64,000 nucleotides of DNA from Methylobacterium gossipiicola (GTDB lineage Bacteria > Pseudomonadota > Alphaproteobacteria > Rhizobiales > Beijerinckiaceae). The position numbers and the translations under genes were made by a program. Positions 26,865 to 36,444 of this stretch are shown here, in pieces; position 1 is the first letter of the stretch; each line of letters starts with the position of its first letter. The notes under the pieces were generated by a model that was given only the letters and a program-made list of their open reading frames with translations, searched no databases and was not told where the DNA came from. The DNA lies in contig NZ_FOPM01000004.1 in the NCBI RefSeq assembly GCF_900113485.1, forward strand, positions 183,150-247,149, in the 5' to 3' direction.

Positions 26865-28256
26865 TTGTCCCTCGCCATCGCGCTCTTCGCCCTCGGCTTT
26901 CTCATGCTGGTGGCCTATCGCGGCTTCAGCGTCATCCTGTTCGCCCCCATCGCGGCGCTCGCTGCCGTGCTCCTCACCGACCCCGCCGCCGTGCTGCCGG
27001 TGTTTTCGGGGTTGTTCATGGAGAAGATGGTCGGCTTCGTGAAGCTGTACCTGCCCGTGTTCCTACTGGGCGCCGTGTTCGGCAAGGTCATCGAGCTGTC
27101 GGGCTTCTCGCGGGCCATCGTCACGGCCGTCATCGAACTCGTGGGCGCGCGCCGCGCCGTGCTCTCCATCGTACTCGTGTGCAACCTGCTCACCTATGGC
27201 GGCGTGTCGCTCTTCGTCGTGGTGTTCGCGGTCTATCCGTTCGCGGCCGAGGCGTTCCGCCTCTCCGACATCCCGAAACGCCTCATCCCCGGCACCATCG
27301 CGCTCGGCGCCTTCTCCTACACCATGGACGCCCTGCCGGGCACGCCGCAGATCCAGAACATCATCCCCACCACCTTCTTCGGCACCGACACCTGGGCCGC
27401 CCCCTGGCTCGGTCTCATCGGGGCGGCCTTCATCCTGGCGGCCGGCGTCACCTACCTCGATGCCCGCATCGCGGCGGCCAAACGGCGGGGCGAGGGCTAC
27501 GGCACCGGCCACGCCAACGAACCGGCGACGATGGAGGCCACCGCCCTCGCGCATCCGGCCGTCGCCCTCCTGCCCCTCGTGGTGGTGGGCCTCGCCAACC
27601 TCGCCTTCACGGCGGCGATCCCGCGCCTCTACGGCGCGAAGGTCGAGACGGTGCTCGCCGGCCTCGACAAGCCCATCGTGACCACCACCGCCTCGGTCAC
27701 CGCCATCTGGGCCGTGGAACTCGCCCTCATCGCCGGCATCCTCACGGTGCTGGCCTTCGCGTGGCGGCCGGTGTCGCGGGGCTTCGCCGAGGGCAGCCGG
27801 GCGGCGGTGGCCGGCGCCCTGTTGGCGGCCATGAACACCGCCTCCGAATACGGTTTCGGCGCGGTCATCGCGGCGCTCCCGGGCTTCCTCGTGATCCGCG
27901 ACGCCCTCTCGGCGATCCCCAATCCCCTGGTGAACGAGGCCGTGACGGTGACGGCGCTGGCCGGCATCACCGGCTCGGCCTCCGGGGGGCTGAGCATCGC
28001 GCTCGCCACCATGGCGAACACCTTCATCGCGGCGGCCGAGGGGGCGGGCATCCCCATGGCGGTGCTGCACCGGGTGGCCGCCATGGCGAGCGGCGGCATG
28101 GACACCCTGCCGCACAACGGCGCCGTGATCACGCTGCTGGCCGTGACCGGCCTCAGCCACCGGCAGGCTTACGCCGACATCTTCGCCATCACGGTGCTCA
28201 AGACCTCGGCCGTGTTCCTCGTCATCGGCGTCTACTACCTCACCGGGATCGTGTGA
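26865..28256 (+). CDS. GntP-family permease
   Basis: This is a polytopic inner-membrane symporter of the gluconate:H+/citrate-like GntP family. The 463-residue protein is nearly all hydrophobic helices, with AFSYTMDALPGTPQIQNIIP, ITGSASGGLSIALATMANTF and GGMDTLPHNGAVITLLAVTG, all conserved in the family. The start is TTG at 26865, with GGAGGA 9 bases upstream; the long open frame before it is a shadow of the monooxygenase gene. Substrate cannot be predicted; gluconate, hydroxybutyrate or other carboxylates are possible. Confidence 0.88.
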   Translation: MSLAIALFALGFLMLVAYRGFSVILFAPIAALAAVLLTDPAAVLPVFSGLFMEKMVGFVKLYLPVFLLGAVFGKVIELSGFSRAIVTAVIELVGARRAVLSIVLVCNLLTYGGVSLFVVVFAVYPFAAEAFRLSDIPKRLIPGTIALGAFSYTMDALPGTPQIQNIIPTTFFGTDTWAAPWLGLIGAAFILAAGVTYLDARIAAAKRRGEGYGTGHANEPATMEATALAHPAVALLPLVVVGLANLAFTAAIPRLYGAKVETVLAGLDKPIVTTTASVTAIWAVELALIAGILTVLAFAWRPVSRGFAEGSRAAVAGALLAAMNTASEYGFGAVIAALPGFLVIRDALSAIPNPLVNEAVTVTALAGITGSASGGLSIALATMANTFIAAAEGAGIPMAVLHRVAAMASGGMDTLPHNGAVITLLAVTGLSHRQAYADIFAITVLKTSAVFLVIGVYYLTGIV

Positions 28257-28346
28257 CGTGGGGAGGAGGGTCGCGGGTTGCGCCATTGCCCTATGGCGCC
28301 CACCGTCTATGTCGAGCCTGACCTAAGCCCACGAGGAACGAGCCCC

Positions 28347-29321
28347 ATGCCGAAGGCGATCCGAGTCCACGAATACGGCGGCCCCGAGGTGATGCGCTAC
28401 GAGGACGTCACGGTGCCGGAGCCCGGCCCCGGACAGATCCACGTCCGCCAGAGCGCCATCGGCGTCAACTTCATCGACATCTACTTCCGCTCCGGCGCCT
28501 ACAAGGTGCCGCAGCTGCCCTTCACCCCCGGCAACGAGGGCGCCGGCACCGTGGTGTCCGTGGGCGAGGGCGTCACCGACTTCCGGCCCGGCGAGCGCGT
28601 GGCCTACGGCTCGGCGGCCGGCACCTATGCGGAGGAGGTGGTGATCCAGGCGAGCGCCGCCGTGCACCTCGCCGACGGCGTCGAGGACGCCACCGCCGCC
28701 GCCATGATGCTCAAGGGGCTCACCGCCGAGTATCTCCTGCACCGGACGTACCGGGTGAAAGCCGGCGACACGATCCTGTTTCATGCCGCCGCCGGCGGCG
28801 TCGGCCTCATCGCCTGCCAATGGGCGAAGCACCTCGGTGCCACGGTCATCGGCACCGTGGGCTCCGAGGAGAAGGCGGAACTCGCCCGCGCCAACGGCTG
28901 CGACCACGTCATCCTGTACCGCGATGAGGACTTCGCCGCCCGCGTGAAGGAGATCACCAACGGCAAGGGCGTGCCCGTGGTCTATGACGGGGTGGGCCGC
29001 GACACCTTCCCGGCCTCGCTCGATTGCATCAGCCCGCTGGGCCTCTTCGTCAGCTTCGGTTCGGCCTCGGGTCCCGTCGACGATTTCAGCTTGGCGCTCC
29101 TCGGCCAGAAGGGCTCGCTCTACGCCACCCGGCCCTCGCTCTTCGCACATGCGGGCAAGCGCGAGACCCTGGACGATATGGCCAGGAACCTGTTCGGCGT
29201 GGTGGCGAGCGGCGCGGTGACGATTCCCGTCCATGCCCAGGCCCGGCTCGCGGACGCGCCCCAGGTCCACACGGATCTCGCCAGCCGCAAAACCACGGGC
29301 GCCACGGTGATGATCCCGTGA
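28347..29321 (+). CDS. qor: NADPH:quinone oxidoreductase (QorA type)
   Basis: This zinc-independent medium-chain dehydrogenase/reductase reduces quinones with NADPH. The 324-residue protein reads AIRVHEYGGPEVMRYEDV, GVNFIDIYFRSGAYKVP, the domain hinge FTPGNEGAGTVVSVGEG, nucleotide-binding AAAGGVGLIACQWAKHLGA and DGVGRDTF. This is the standard quinone reductase pattern and length. ATG 28347 is chosen over an upstream in-frame start at 28278. Its stop overlaps the GTG of pncA (GTGA), so both are probably one transcript. Confidence 0.93.
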   Translation: MPKAIRVHEYGGPEVMRYEDVTVPEPGPGQIHVRQSAIGVNFIDIYFRSGAYKVPQLPFTPGNEGAGTVVSVGEGVTDFRPGERVAYGSAAGTYAEEVVIQASAAVHLADGVEDATAAAMMLKGLTAEYLLHRTYRVKAGDTILFHAAAGGVGLIACQWAKHLGATVIGTVGSEEKAELARANGCDHVILYRDEDFAARVKEITNGKGVPVVYDGVGRDTFPASLDCISPLGLFVSFGSASGPVDDFSLALLGQKGSLYATRPSLFAHAGKRETLDDMARNLFGVVASGAVTIPVHAQARLADAPQVHTDLASRKTTGATVMIP

Positions 29322-29944
29322 GGCCGGGGGCAGGGGACGTCCTGCTGGTGGTGGACGTTCAGAACGATTTCCTGCCGGGCGGCGCCCTCGCCGTTCCGGA
29401 CGGCGATGCGGTGATCGCGCCGATCAACCGCCTCGCCGAAGGGTTCGCCCACGTGGTGCTGACCCAGGACTGGCACCCGCCGGGTCATGTCTCGTTCGCC
29501 ACGAGTCATCCCGGCCGGGCGCCGTTCGAGGCCGTGGCGCGGCCCTATGGCAGCCAGATGCTGTGGCCGGACCATTGCGTGCAGGGAACGGAGGGGGCTG
29601 CCCTCGCCCCCGGCCTGCGGGCAACGCACGCCGAACTGGTGATCCGCAAAGGGCACCGCCGGGACGTCGACAGCTACTCGGCCTTCGTGGAAGCCGACCG
29701 CACCCCGACGGGACTTGCTGGCTACCTGCGCGAGCGCGGCTTCACCCGTGTCGTCGTGTGCGGCCTCGCCACGGATTACTGCGTGGCCTGGACCGCCCTC
29801 GATGCCCGCGCGGCGGGGTTTTCCGTCGCGGTGGTGGCGGATGCGGTGCGGGGTATCGACCAGGACGGCTCAGTGGCAAGGGCCTGGGCCGAGATGGTGG
29901 CGGCCGGTGTCGAACGGATCGCCACCGGGGATATCGCGGCCTGA
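29318..29944 (+). CDS. pncA: Nicotinamidase
   Basis: PncA hydrolyses nicotinamide to nicotinate in NAD salvage. The 208-residue product has VLLVVDVQNDFLPGGAL with the catalytic aspartate, TQDWHPPGHVSFATSHPG with metal-binding residues (D-x-H pattern), the catalytic lysine in VIRKGHRRDVDSYSAF, and the nucleophile cysteine in GLATDYCVAWTALDA. It starts at GTG 29318, overlapping the qor stop by four bases. Pairing of an NADPH enzyme and NAD salvage may be coincidental. Confidence 0.94.
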   Translation: MRPGAGDVLLVVDVQNDFLPGGALAVPDGDAVIAPINRLAEGFAHVVLTQDWHPPGHVSFATSHPGRAPFEAVARPYGSQMLWPDHCVQGTEGAALAPGLRATHAELVIRKGHRRDVDSYSAFVEADRTPTGLAGYLRERGFTRVVVCGLATDYCVAWTALDARAAGFSVAVVADAVRGIDQDGSVARAWAEMVAAGVERIATGDIAA

Positions 29945-30065
29945 TCCTGTCTCCGGTCGATTGCCTCGGCTTGCTCACGCGCGACAGGCTCCTGAAAGGA
30001 AAGGGAACCCGCGCAGGTCAGAGACCGAATGGATCAGCCGGAGACGGCCTGCTCGCGAGCTTCCG

Positions 30066-31403
30066 CTACACCGCGCTCCCATACAGATCATACGCGTCCG
30101 CGCGCTCGATCTTCACGGTGACGATGTCGCCGACGCGCAACGGGCGGCGGGACGTGACGTGGACGTTTCCATCGATCTCCGGCGCGTCGTATTTCGAGCG
30201 GCCCTTGGCGACGCCGCCCTCCACCGCGTCGATGATGACGGGCAGGCGCTTGCCCACCCGCGCCTTCTGCAGGCGGGCGGAGACGGTCTGCTGCGTCTCC
30301 ATGAACCGGCGCTTGCGCTCGGCCTGGACCTCCGGGGGCACCGCGGCGCCGAGGTCGTTGGCGGTGGCGCCCTTCACCGGCTCGTAGGTGAAGCAGCCGA
30401 CGCGCTCGAGCTTGGCCTCCTTGATCCAGGCGAGCAGCTCCTCGAACTCGGCCTCGGTCTCGCCGGGGAAGCCGACGATGAAGGTCGAGCGGATGGCGAG
30501 ATCGGGACAGATCTCGCGCCAGCGCCGGATGCGCTCGAGTTGTTTCTCCTGGTTGCCGGGGCGGCGCATGCGCTTGAGCACGCTGGGGGAGGCGTGCTGC
30601 AGCGGCATGTCGAGGTAGGGGAGGATCTTGCCCTCGGCCATCAGGGGGATGACCTCGTCCACGTGCGGGTAGGGGTAGACGTAGTGCATCCGCACCCAGG
30701 CCCCGAGTTCGCCGAGTTCGGCGGCGAGGTCATAGAACTTCGCCCGCACCTCCCGGTCCCGCCACGGGCTCGTGGCGTAGCGGACATCGACGCCGTAGGC
30801 GGAGGTGTCCTGCGAGACCACCAGGAGTTCCTTGACGCCGGCTTTGACCAACTTCTCGGCCTCGCGCAGCACGTCGCCGGCCGGGCGGCTGACGAGGTCG
30901 CCGCGCAAGCTCGGGATGATGCAGAAGGTGCAGCGATTGTTGCAACCCTCTGAAATCTTGAGATAAGCATAGTGGCGCGGGGTGAGCTTCACCCCCTGCG
31001 GCGGCACGAGATCGAGGAACGGATCATGGGCCGGGGGCACCGCCTCGTGCACCGCCGCGACCACGGATTCGTAGGCCTGCGGGCCGGTGACGGCGAGAAG
31101 GTTCGGATACTTTTCGCGGATCTCGTCGGGCTGCGCCCCCATGCAGCCCGTGACGATGACCCGGCCGTTCTCCGCCATGGCCTCGCCGATGGCCGAGAGC
31201 GATTCGGCCTTGGCCGAATCGAGGAAGCCGCAGGTGTTGACGATCACCACGTCCGCCCCGTCGTGGCGCCGGGCGAGTTCGTAGCCCTCGGCCCGCAGGT
31301 GGGTGAGGATGCGCTCGGAATCCACCAGCGCCTTGGGGCAGCCGAGGGAGACGAAGGAAATCTTGGGCGCGGCCTTGGGGGGCAACAGGGGCGATGCGGT
31401 CAT
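30066..31403 (-). CDS. rimO: Ribosomal protein uS12 methylthiotransferase
   Basis: RimO is a radical-SAM enzyme that adds a methylthio group to an aspartate of ribosomal protein S12. The 445-residue protein has the three N-terminal cluster cysteines ([26 protein letters not shown]), the radical-[14 protein letters not shown] motif (CxxxCxxC), and a C-terminal TRAM domain ending near the stop. The ATG at 31403 gives the conserved N-terminus; the open extension to 31739 overlaps the divergent pabB promoter and is not coding. MiaB is the close paralogue family, but the [12 protein letters not shown] form favours RimO. Confidence 0.95.
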   Translation of the reverse strand: MTASPLLPPKAAPKISFVSLGCPKALVDSERILTHLRAEGYELARRHDGADVVIVNTCGFLDSAKAESLSAIGEAMAENGRVIVTGCMGAQPDEIREKYPNLLAVTGPQAYESVVAAVHEAVPPAHDPFLDLVPPQGVKLTPRHYAYLKISEGCNNRCTFCIIPSLRGDLVSRPAGDVLREAEKLVKAGVKELLVVSQDTSAYGVDVRYATSPWRDREVRAKFYDLAAELGELGAWVRMHYVYPYPHVDEVIPLMAEGKILPYLDMPLQHASPSVLKRMRRPGNQEKQLERIRRWREICPDLAIRSTFIVGFPGETEAEFEELLAWIKEAKLERVGCFTYEPVKGATANDLGAAVPPEVQAERKRRFMETQQTVSARLQKARVGKRLPVIIDAVEGGVAKGRSKYDAPEIDGNVHVTSRRPLRVGDIVTVKIERADAYDLYGSAV

Positions 31404-31647
31404 GGGCACTCGTCGGGCCGGTCGAACGAAGGCCGACCGAGCGGGAAGTCGTGGAAATCGGGCTGATTTGCCAGATCTATAGCCGCATCCGGCGCGGCAC
31501 GCGAGCCTCACGGATTCGGGGGCCACATGCAGCCGGATCGCTTTCCTCGCCCGCGCGCCCGTGGCAAGCGAAAAACGGCCTGGAATCCGTGCCGCAGGGC
31601 AGGGCGGGTATCCGTTTTCCGCGCAAGCCTCTAAGTCCTTCCCGATC

Positions 31648-33042
31648 ATGTGGACCGTAGACCTCCCGTTCGTCGATTCCGTCGCGGCGGCGCAAGCCCT
31701 GGCGCACCTGCCGGACCTCGCCTTCCTCGACAGCGCCATGCCGCACCCGACCCTCGGCCGGACCTCGGTCGTGGCGGCGGACCCGTTCGCCCGGTTTCGC
31801 TACCGGGACGGGCAGGCCACCCTGAACGGCGAACCGGTGCCGGGGTCCGGCCTCGAGGCCCTGCGCGCCTGCCTCGCGGCCTACCGGATCGAACCGGAGC
31901 CGGAGGCGGCCGGCTTCACCGGCGGGGCCATCGGCTATTTCGCCTACGACCTCGGGAGCCGCCTGGAGCGGGTGGCGGCGCCGGCCCGGCGCGCCGGCCA
32001 ATGCGACGATATCGCCTTCAACCTCTACGACACGATCCTGAGCATCGACCACGCGGCCGGCACCTGCCGCCTCATGGCCACGGGATTTCCCGAAGCCGAG
32101 CCCGAATCCCGGCAGGCGCGGGCGCAGGCGCGCCTCGCCCTGTTCGCGCAAAGCCTCTCGGCCGCCCGGCCGGTGCCCGAACCGAGGGTCCAGGGTCCGC
32201 TCGCCTGGCGCTCGAACTTCTCGCGCGAAGCCTACGAGGCCGCAGTGGAGCGGGTGCGCGACTACATCCGCGCCGGAGACATCTATCAGGCCAACATCGC
32301 CCAGCGCTTCGAAGCCGATCTGCCGCCCGGTTTCGACGCGTTCAGCCTCTACCGGCGCCTGCGCGCCACCAACCCGGCGACCTTCGGCGCTTATCTCGCC
32401 TTCGAAGACCTGCGGGTCGCCTCCAGCAGCCCCGAGCGCTTCCTCAAGCTCTCAGGACGAGAGATCGAGACCCGGCCGATCAAGGGCACCCTGCGCCGCG
32501 TCGCCGACCCCGCCGAGGATGCGCTTCTCGGCGAGGCGCTCCAGGCCGACGCCAAGGAGCGGGCCGAGAACATCATGATCGTCGATCTCCTGCGCAACGA
32601 CCTTTCGCGCATCTGCGAGCCGCACAGCGTGCGGGTGCCGGTCCTGTGCGGCCTCGAATCCTATGCCTCCGTCCACCATCTCGTGTCGGTGGTCACCGGA
32701 ACCCTGAAAGGTGGGATGGACGCCATCGACCTCATCGGCGCGACCTTTCCGGGCGGCTCCATCACGGGCGCGCCGAAGCTGCGCGCCATGGACATCATCA
32801 CGGAGATCGAAGGCGATGCCCGCGAACTCTATTGCGGCGCCATCGGCGCCATCGGCTTCGACGGCAGCCTCGACACCTCCATCGCCATCCGCACGGTGGT
32901 GATGGACGGCGCCACCGCCGTGCTCCAGGCGGGCGGCGGCGTCACCCTGCTGTCCGATCCCGCCCGCGAATACGACGAGACCCTGACCAAGGCCGCACGG
33001 GTGTTCCAGGCGTTCGAACCCGCCGGGGAGGCCGCACCGTGA
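31648..33042 (+). CDS. pabB: Aminodeoxychorismate synthase component I
   Basis: PabB converts chorismate and ammonia to 4-amino-4-deoxychorismate, toward p-aminobenzoate for folate (and, in methylotrophs, methanopterin-type cofactors). The 464-residue protein has the chorismate-binding fold with [55 protein letters not shown] and [15 protein letters not shown]. The PIKGT lysine distinguishes PabB from anthranilate synthase, which has PIAGT. It is the first gene of an overlapping pabB-pabA-pabC-doxX run; its stop overlaps the pabA GTG. Confidence 0.94.
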   Translation: MWTVDLPFVDSVAAAQALAHLPDLAFLDSAMPHPTLGRTSVVAADPFARFRYRDGQATLNGEPVPGSGLEALRACLAAYRIEPEPEAAGFTGGAIGYFAYDLGSRLERVAAPARRAGQCDDIAFNLYDTILSIDHAAGTCRLMATGFPEAEPESRQARAQARLALFAQSLSAARPVPEPRVQGPLAWRSNFSREAYEAAVERVRDYIRAGDIYQANIAQRFEADLPPGFDAFSLYRRLRATNPATFGAYLAFEDLRVASSSPERFLKLSGREIETRPIKGTLRRVADPAEDALLGEALQADAKERAENIMIVDLLRNDLSRICEPHSVRVPVLCGLESYASVHHLVSVVTGTLKGGMDAIDLIGATFPGGSITGAPKLRAMDIITEIEGDARELYCGAIGAIGFDGSLDTSIAIRTVVMDGATAVLQAGGGVTLLSDPAREYDETLTKAARVFQAFEPAGEAAP

Positions 33043-33668
33043 TCCTCGTCATCGACAATTACGATTCCTTCGTCTTCAACGTCGTGCGGTACTTCGAGGA
33101 GTTGGGCGAAACCGTGCGGGTCGCCCGCAACGACGCCGTCGACGTCCCCGGCATCCGGGATCTCGCGCCCGACGCGGTCGTGATCTCGCCGGGCCCCTGC
33201 ACGCCCGCCGAGGCCGGCATCTCGCTCCCCGCCATCCGCGAGCTTTCCGGCGATATCCCCCTGCTCGGCGTCTGCCTCGGCCATCAGGCCATCGGGGCGG
33301 CCTTCGGCGGCCGGGTCGAACGGGCGGCAAGGCCCCTGCATGGCCAGGCGACGCCCATCACCCATGACGGAGCGGGCCTGTTCTCCGGCCTGCCGAGCCC
33401 GATGCGGGTGGGGCGCTACCACTCCCTCATCGTCACGCCCGAGCCCGGCATGGAGGGAGCGCTCACCGTCGACGCCGTCTCGGCGGAGGGCGAGGTGATG
33501 GCCCTGTCGCACACGCGCCACCCCACCTGGGGCATCCAGTTCCATCCGGAATCGGTCCTGACCGAGCACGGCCACGCCCTGTTCGGCAATTTTTTGGCCT
33601 TGGCCCGTGCCTGGCGGTCGGCCCGCGCCCAGCGGGCCGGGGAGGGGCCGTCCCGTGCCGTGGTTTGA
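33039..33668 (+). CDS. pabA: Aminodeoxychorismate synthase component II (glutamine amidotransferase)
   Basis: PabA supplies ammonia from glutamine to PabB. The 209-residue class I amidotransferase begins [20 protein letters not shown]. It carries ISPGPCTPAEAG (oxyanion region), GVCLGHQAIG with the nucleophile cysteine, and GIQFHPESVLTEHG with the His-Glu pair. TrpG is nearly identical in type; the adjacent pabB and pabC decide the call. The GTG start overlaps the pabB stop, and its end overlaps the pabC start by 14 bases. Confidence 0.93.
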   Translation: MILVIDNYDSFVFNVVRYFEELGETVRVARNDAVDVPGIRDLAPDAVVISPGPCTPAEAGISLPAIRELSGDIPLLGVCLGHQAIGAAFGGRVERAARPLHGQATPITHDGAGLFSGLPSPMRVGRYHSLIVTPEPGMEGALTVDAVSAEGEVMALSHTRHPTWGIQFHPESVLTEHGHALFGNFLALARAWRSARAQRAGEGPSRAVV

Positions 33669-34473
33669 CGGCGCCCTCGTCGACGGGCCGGTGCCGTTCG
33701 ATCTCGCCGACCGGGGCCTGACGCTCGGCGACGGCGTGTTCGACACGGCGCTCGCCGTCGACGGCCGCCTCGTGTTCGAGGCCGCGCATGTGGCCCGCCT
33801 CGCCGCCGCCACGCAGGCCCTCGGCTTCACGATAGCGCCGGAGCGGATCATAGAGGCCATGCGGGCCGTCGCCGATGGGGCAGGGGGTCTGGCGGCGATC
33901 CGCACCACCGTGACGCGGGGCTCCGGGCCGCGCGGCCTCGCGCCGCCCCCCGAGCCGCGCCCGGTCCTGTGGGCGAGCGCGGCGCCGCTTCCGCCCGCCC
34001 TGCCCTTCGCCACCCTGACGCTCCACGAGACGAACATCCGCCGCAACGACACCTCGCCGGCCGCGCGGTGGAAGACGCTGGGCTACCTCGACGCCGTGCT
34101 GGCGGCGGGGGAGGCGCGGGCGGCCGGGTTCGACGAGGCCCTGTTCCGCAACACGCGCGGCCGCATCGCCTGCGCCGGCACCGGCAACCTGTTCGCGGTG
34201 ATCGGACCCCGCCTCGTCACCCCGTCCCTCTCGGAGGGCGTGCTCGCCGGCATCGTCCGCGCCGAGCTTTTGGAACTGGCCCCGACCCTCGGCTTCGAGG
34301 TCGAGGAACGGCCCCTCGACCTGCAGGAGTTTCTGGGCGCCGAGGCAATGTTCCTCACCAACTCCCTGCGGGGCATCGCCCCCGTGCGGGCCATCGGCGC
34401 GCGGACCTTCGCGGAGTCTCACCCGACCGTGACGGCCCTCGTGGCAGCCCTGCGTCGGGTCATGGGGTTGTGA
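33655..34473 (+). CDS. pabC: Aminodeoxychorismate lyase (class IV aminotransferase fold)
   Basis: PabC is a PLP enzyme that releases pyruvate from aminodeoxychorismate to give p-aminobenzoate. The 272-residue protein reads LTLGDGVFDTALAVDGRLVF, TTVTRGSGPRGL, the PLP-lysine segment ARWKTLGYLDAV, EALFRNTRGRIACAGTGNLF, and FLTNSLRGIAPVRAI. This is the fold-type IV pattern shared with branched-chain and D-amino acid transaminases; operon context favours PabC. GTG 33655 sits behind GGAGGGGCC; an ATG at 33607 lies inside pabA. Confidence 0.9.
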   Translation: MPWFDGALVDGPVPFDLADRGLTLGDGVFDTALAVDGRLVFEAAHVARLAAATQALGFTIAPERIIEAMRAVADGAGGLAAIRTTVTRGSGPRGLAPPPEPRPVLWASAAPLPPALPFATLTLHETNIRRNDTSPAARWKTLGYLDAVLAAGEARAAGFDEALFRNTRGRIACAGTGNLFAVIGPRLVTPSLSEGVLAGIVRAELLELAPTLGFEVEERPLDLQEFLGAEAMFLTNSLRGIAPVRAIGARTFAESHPTVTALVAALRRVMGL

Positions 34474-34889
34474 GCCCGCCGCGCGATCACCGCTTCTGGC
34501 TGCGCCTCGCCCTGATGGCGGCCTACGGCTTCATCGGGATCGTACACCTCGTTGCCCCCGACGCCTTCCTGCCGATCATGCCCGAGTGGGTGCCGGCTCC
34601 GCGCCGCGTGGTGATCCTCACGGGGCTCTGCGAACTCGCCGGGGTCGCCGGCCTGATGTTCCCCCCGACCCGGCGCTGGGCCGGGATCGGCCTCGCCCTC
34701 TACGCCGTCTGCGTGTTTCCGGCCAACATCAAGCATGCGGTGGAGGGCATCGTCGTGCCGGGCCTGCCGGATTCGTGGTGGTACCACGGGCCGCGCCTCG
34801 CGTTTCAGCCGGTCTTCGTGTGGTGGGCCCTCTACGCCACCCACGTCATCGACTGGCCCCGCCGCGATTCCGGGATTCCGAAGGGCTGA
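34470..34889 (+). CDS. DoxX-like small membrane protein
   Basis: The 139-residue protein has about four hydrophobic segments (LALMAAYGFIGIVHLVAP, VVILTGLCELAGVAGLMF, WAGIGLALYAVCVFPANIKH, FQPVFVWWALYATHVIDW), a layout typical of DoxX-type membrane proteins. Its function is unknown. The GTG start overlaps the pabC stop, so it is translationally coupled to the pab operon. Its last codons and stop lie inside the first hairpin of an intergenic repeat element, which therefore supplies the C-terminal residues and the terminator codon. Confidence 0.75.
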   Translation: MSPPRDHRFWLRLALMAAYGFIGIVHLVAPDAFLPIMPEWVPAPRRVVILTGLCELAGVAGLMFPPTRRWAGIGLALYAVCVFPANIKHAVEGIVVPGLPDSWWYHGPRLAFQPVFVWWALYATHVIDWPRRDSGIPKG

Positions 34890-34973
34890 GCCCTTCGGCG
34901 GGTGTCGGGCAGAGCCCGACGTCTTCCCAGGGCTTCGCCCTGGACCCACGAAGGGATAATCCCTTCGAACCCC
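34874..34973. repeat. Four-hairpin intergenic repeat, copy A
   Basis: About 100 bases made of consecutive short stem-loops: CCGAAGGG/CCCTTCGG, GTCGGGC/GCCCGAC, CCAGGGC/GCCCTGG and CGAAGGG/CCCTTCG. The same order and sequence recur at 38101-38200 and, inverted, at 58362-58460. It lies exactly between the doxX and mazG stops (convergent genes), so it may also act as a bidirectional transcription barrier. Confidence 0.85.
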
Positions 34974-35831
34974 TTACTTCCCCTCGGCTCGCTTTACCGC
35001 CGTCCAGGCGGTTTCCATGGTTTCCAAGGAGGCGTCTTCGAGGCGCGTTCCATCGACCGCGAGGCGGGCCGCCATGGCGGTGAAGCGCCGTTCGAACTTC
35101 ATATTCCCTAAATTTAGGGAATATTCCGGATCGATCCCGAGGTGACGGGCGAGGTTGGCGACGGAAAACAGGAGGTCGCCGACTTCCTCCGCGAGATCGG
35201 CCTTCGTGCCGTGCGCCAGGGCGTCGGCGACCTCGTCGGTCTCCTCCCGCACCTTGGCGATGACGTCGGCCGGGTCGGTCCAGTCGAAGCCGTAGGTCGC
35301 AGCCCGGGCCGAGAGCTTCTCCGCCCGGGCGAGGGCCGGGAGGGCGTGGGCGATGCCGTCGAGGGGGCCTGCCGCAGCCTGACTCCCCCGGGACCGCTCC
35401 GCCCGCTCGGCGGCCTTGATCGCCGTCCATTGCCGCGCCACCGCCTCGGGATCGCGTGAGACCGAGCCCGGCGGCACCGGGCTGCCGTCGGGGGCGAACA
35501 CGTGCGGGTGGCGCCGGATCATCTTGGCGACGATGGCCCCGACCACGTCCGCGAAGGTGAAGCGCCCCGCCTCCTCCGCCATGCGGGCATGGAACACCAC
35601 CTGAAACAGCAGGTCGCCGAGCTCGTCGCGCAGATCCTCCACGTCGTCGCGCCGGATCGCGTCCACGACCTCGTGGGCCTCCTCCACGGCATAGGGCGCG
35701 ATGGAGGCCGAGGTCTGGGCGATGTCCCAGGGGCAGCCCGTCCGCGGGTCGCGCAGGGCCGCCATGAGGGCGAGGAGCGGTTCGATGGTCACGGCGGCTG
35801 AACATCCCGATGGGTTTGCGACGGCGGGCAT
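34974..35831 (-). CDS. mazG: Nucleoside triphosphate pyrophosphohydrolase MazG
   Basis: MazG hydrolyses (d)NTPs to monophosphates and pyrophosphate, cleaning aberrant nucleotides. The 285-residue protein has the tandem all-alpha MazG domains. The first contains DPRTGCPWDIAQT, EEAHEVVDAI and LRDELGDLLFQVVFHA. The second contains EETDEVADAL and LAEEVGDLLFSVANLARHLG. The ExxE and ExxD metal sites are intact in both. ATG 35831 is used; GTG 35792 (VTIEPLLALM) is an alternative closer to the conserved start. A perfect 24-bp AT-rich palindrome at 35101-35124 interrupts the GC-rich coding pattern near the C-terminus (codons for YSLNLGN). Confidence 0.93.
   Translation of the reverse strand: MPAVANPSGCSAAVTIEPLLALMAALRDPRTGCPWDIAQTSASIAPYAVEEAHEVVDAIRRDDVEDLRDELGDLLFQVVFHARMAEEAGRFTFADVVGAIVAKMIRRHPHVFAPDGSPVPPGSVSRDPEAVARQWTAIKAAERAERSRGSQAAAGPLDGIAHALPALARAEKLSARAATYGFDWTDPADVIAKVREETDEVADALAHGTKADLAEEVGDLLFSVANLARHLGIDPEYSLNLGNMKFERRFTAMAARLAVDGTRLEDASLETMETAWTAVKRAEGK
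35101..35124. repeat. Perfect 24-bp palindrome inside mazG
   Basis: The half-site ATATTCCCTAAA is followed by its exact reverse complement, giving a perfect 24-bp palindrome in an otherwise very GC-rich gene. The overlapping segment 35118-35127 reads GGAATATTCC, the same core found upstream of the gene at 37629. It could be a protein-binding site. Confidence 0.75.
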
Positions 35832-35929
35832 CCGCGAAGGGCGCCCGTGAAATTCCTTTAGCCCATCCGGTGGGGGAGGGGTGAGGTTGGGGACGGATCC
35901 GGGACAGCCGGTGCGCATCCCTGCAAAAG

Positions 35930-36444
35930 TCCCCTCAAAATCCCCTTGGTCCGGTGTGTTCTTTAAACCGAACGATCGTCGATCCCCTTAGGAAAGGTAT
36001 CAGTAAGAGATTCTCAGAGAGTCAGTTATGAGGGTTATATGGGGAGGCCGAAACGGCTGATCCCCCAAGGGGTTGAGACCCACTCGCGTATCGAACTCTG
36101 CGTGAGTCCGTATCGAACTCTGCGCAGCCTCGCATCGAACTCTGCGCGAAAAACCGGGGGTGCGTATCCGATTCGGCGTGGGTCCGTATCGAGATCGGCG
36201 TGGAAACCGGGGCGGGCCGGTGAACTGTGGGGACAGCCCGAAAACCGACCCCGTATCGAACTCTGCGTGAGGGTTCGGCCGCGTCGTCACGACCGCCCGG
36301 CAGTCCGGAATTCGTGAGTCCCGGCCGGTGGATAGCCGGGATGACGGGGCGGACGTCTGAGACTCGCCCGCCGCGAATCGGGCATGGTCCGGCCTTCACG
36401 GCGCCGCATCGGCCCGTTGGGGCGGCAGGCATTTCACCGGGCTC
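35930..36444. other. Putative iteron-type replication origin region
   Basis: This 515-base gene-free stretch precedes a RepA gene. An AT-richer part (about 35940-36045, with TTCTTTAAACC and GTTATGAGGGTTATAT) is followed by an array of six related 22-bp repeats. A CTGTGGGGACAG palindrome lies at about 36225-36236. The layout (AT-rich segment, iterons, rep gene) is that of an iteron plasmid origin. No canonical DnaA box was identified with confidence. Confidence 0.6.
36088..36267. repeat. Iteron array (six copies)
   Basis: Copies of GTATCGAACTCTGCG-type repeats start at 36088, 36110, 36132, 36164, 36186 and 36253. The first three are spaced exactly 22 bases apart, as are the fourth and fifth, i.e. 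two helical turns. Copies 4 and 5 diverge (GTATCCGATTCGGCG, GTATCGAGATCGGCG). Direct same-strand repeats on one face of the helix ahead of a rep gene are characteristic of Rep-binding iterons. Confidence 0.85.

Noticed and set aside
36088-36267. Could the direct repeats be a CRISPR array?
   Set aside because: Repeats are short (15-22 bases), only 6 copies, nearly contiguous with no 30-40 base unique spacers, and no cas genes; the rep gene downstream explains them as iterons.
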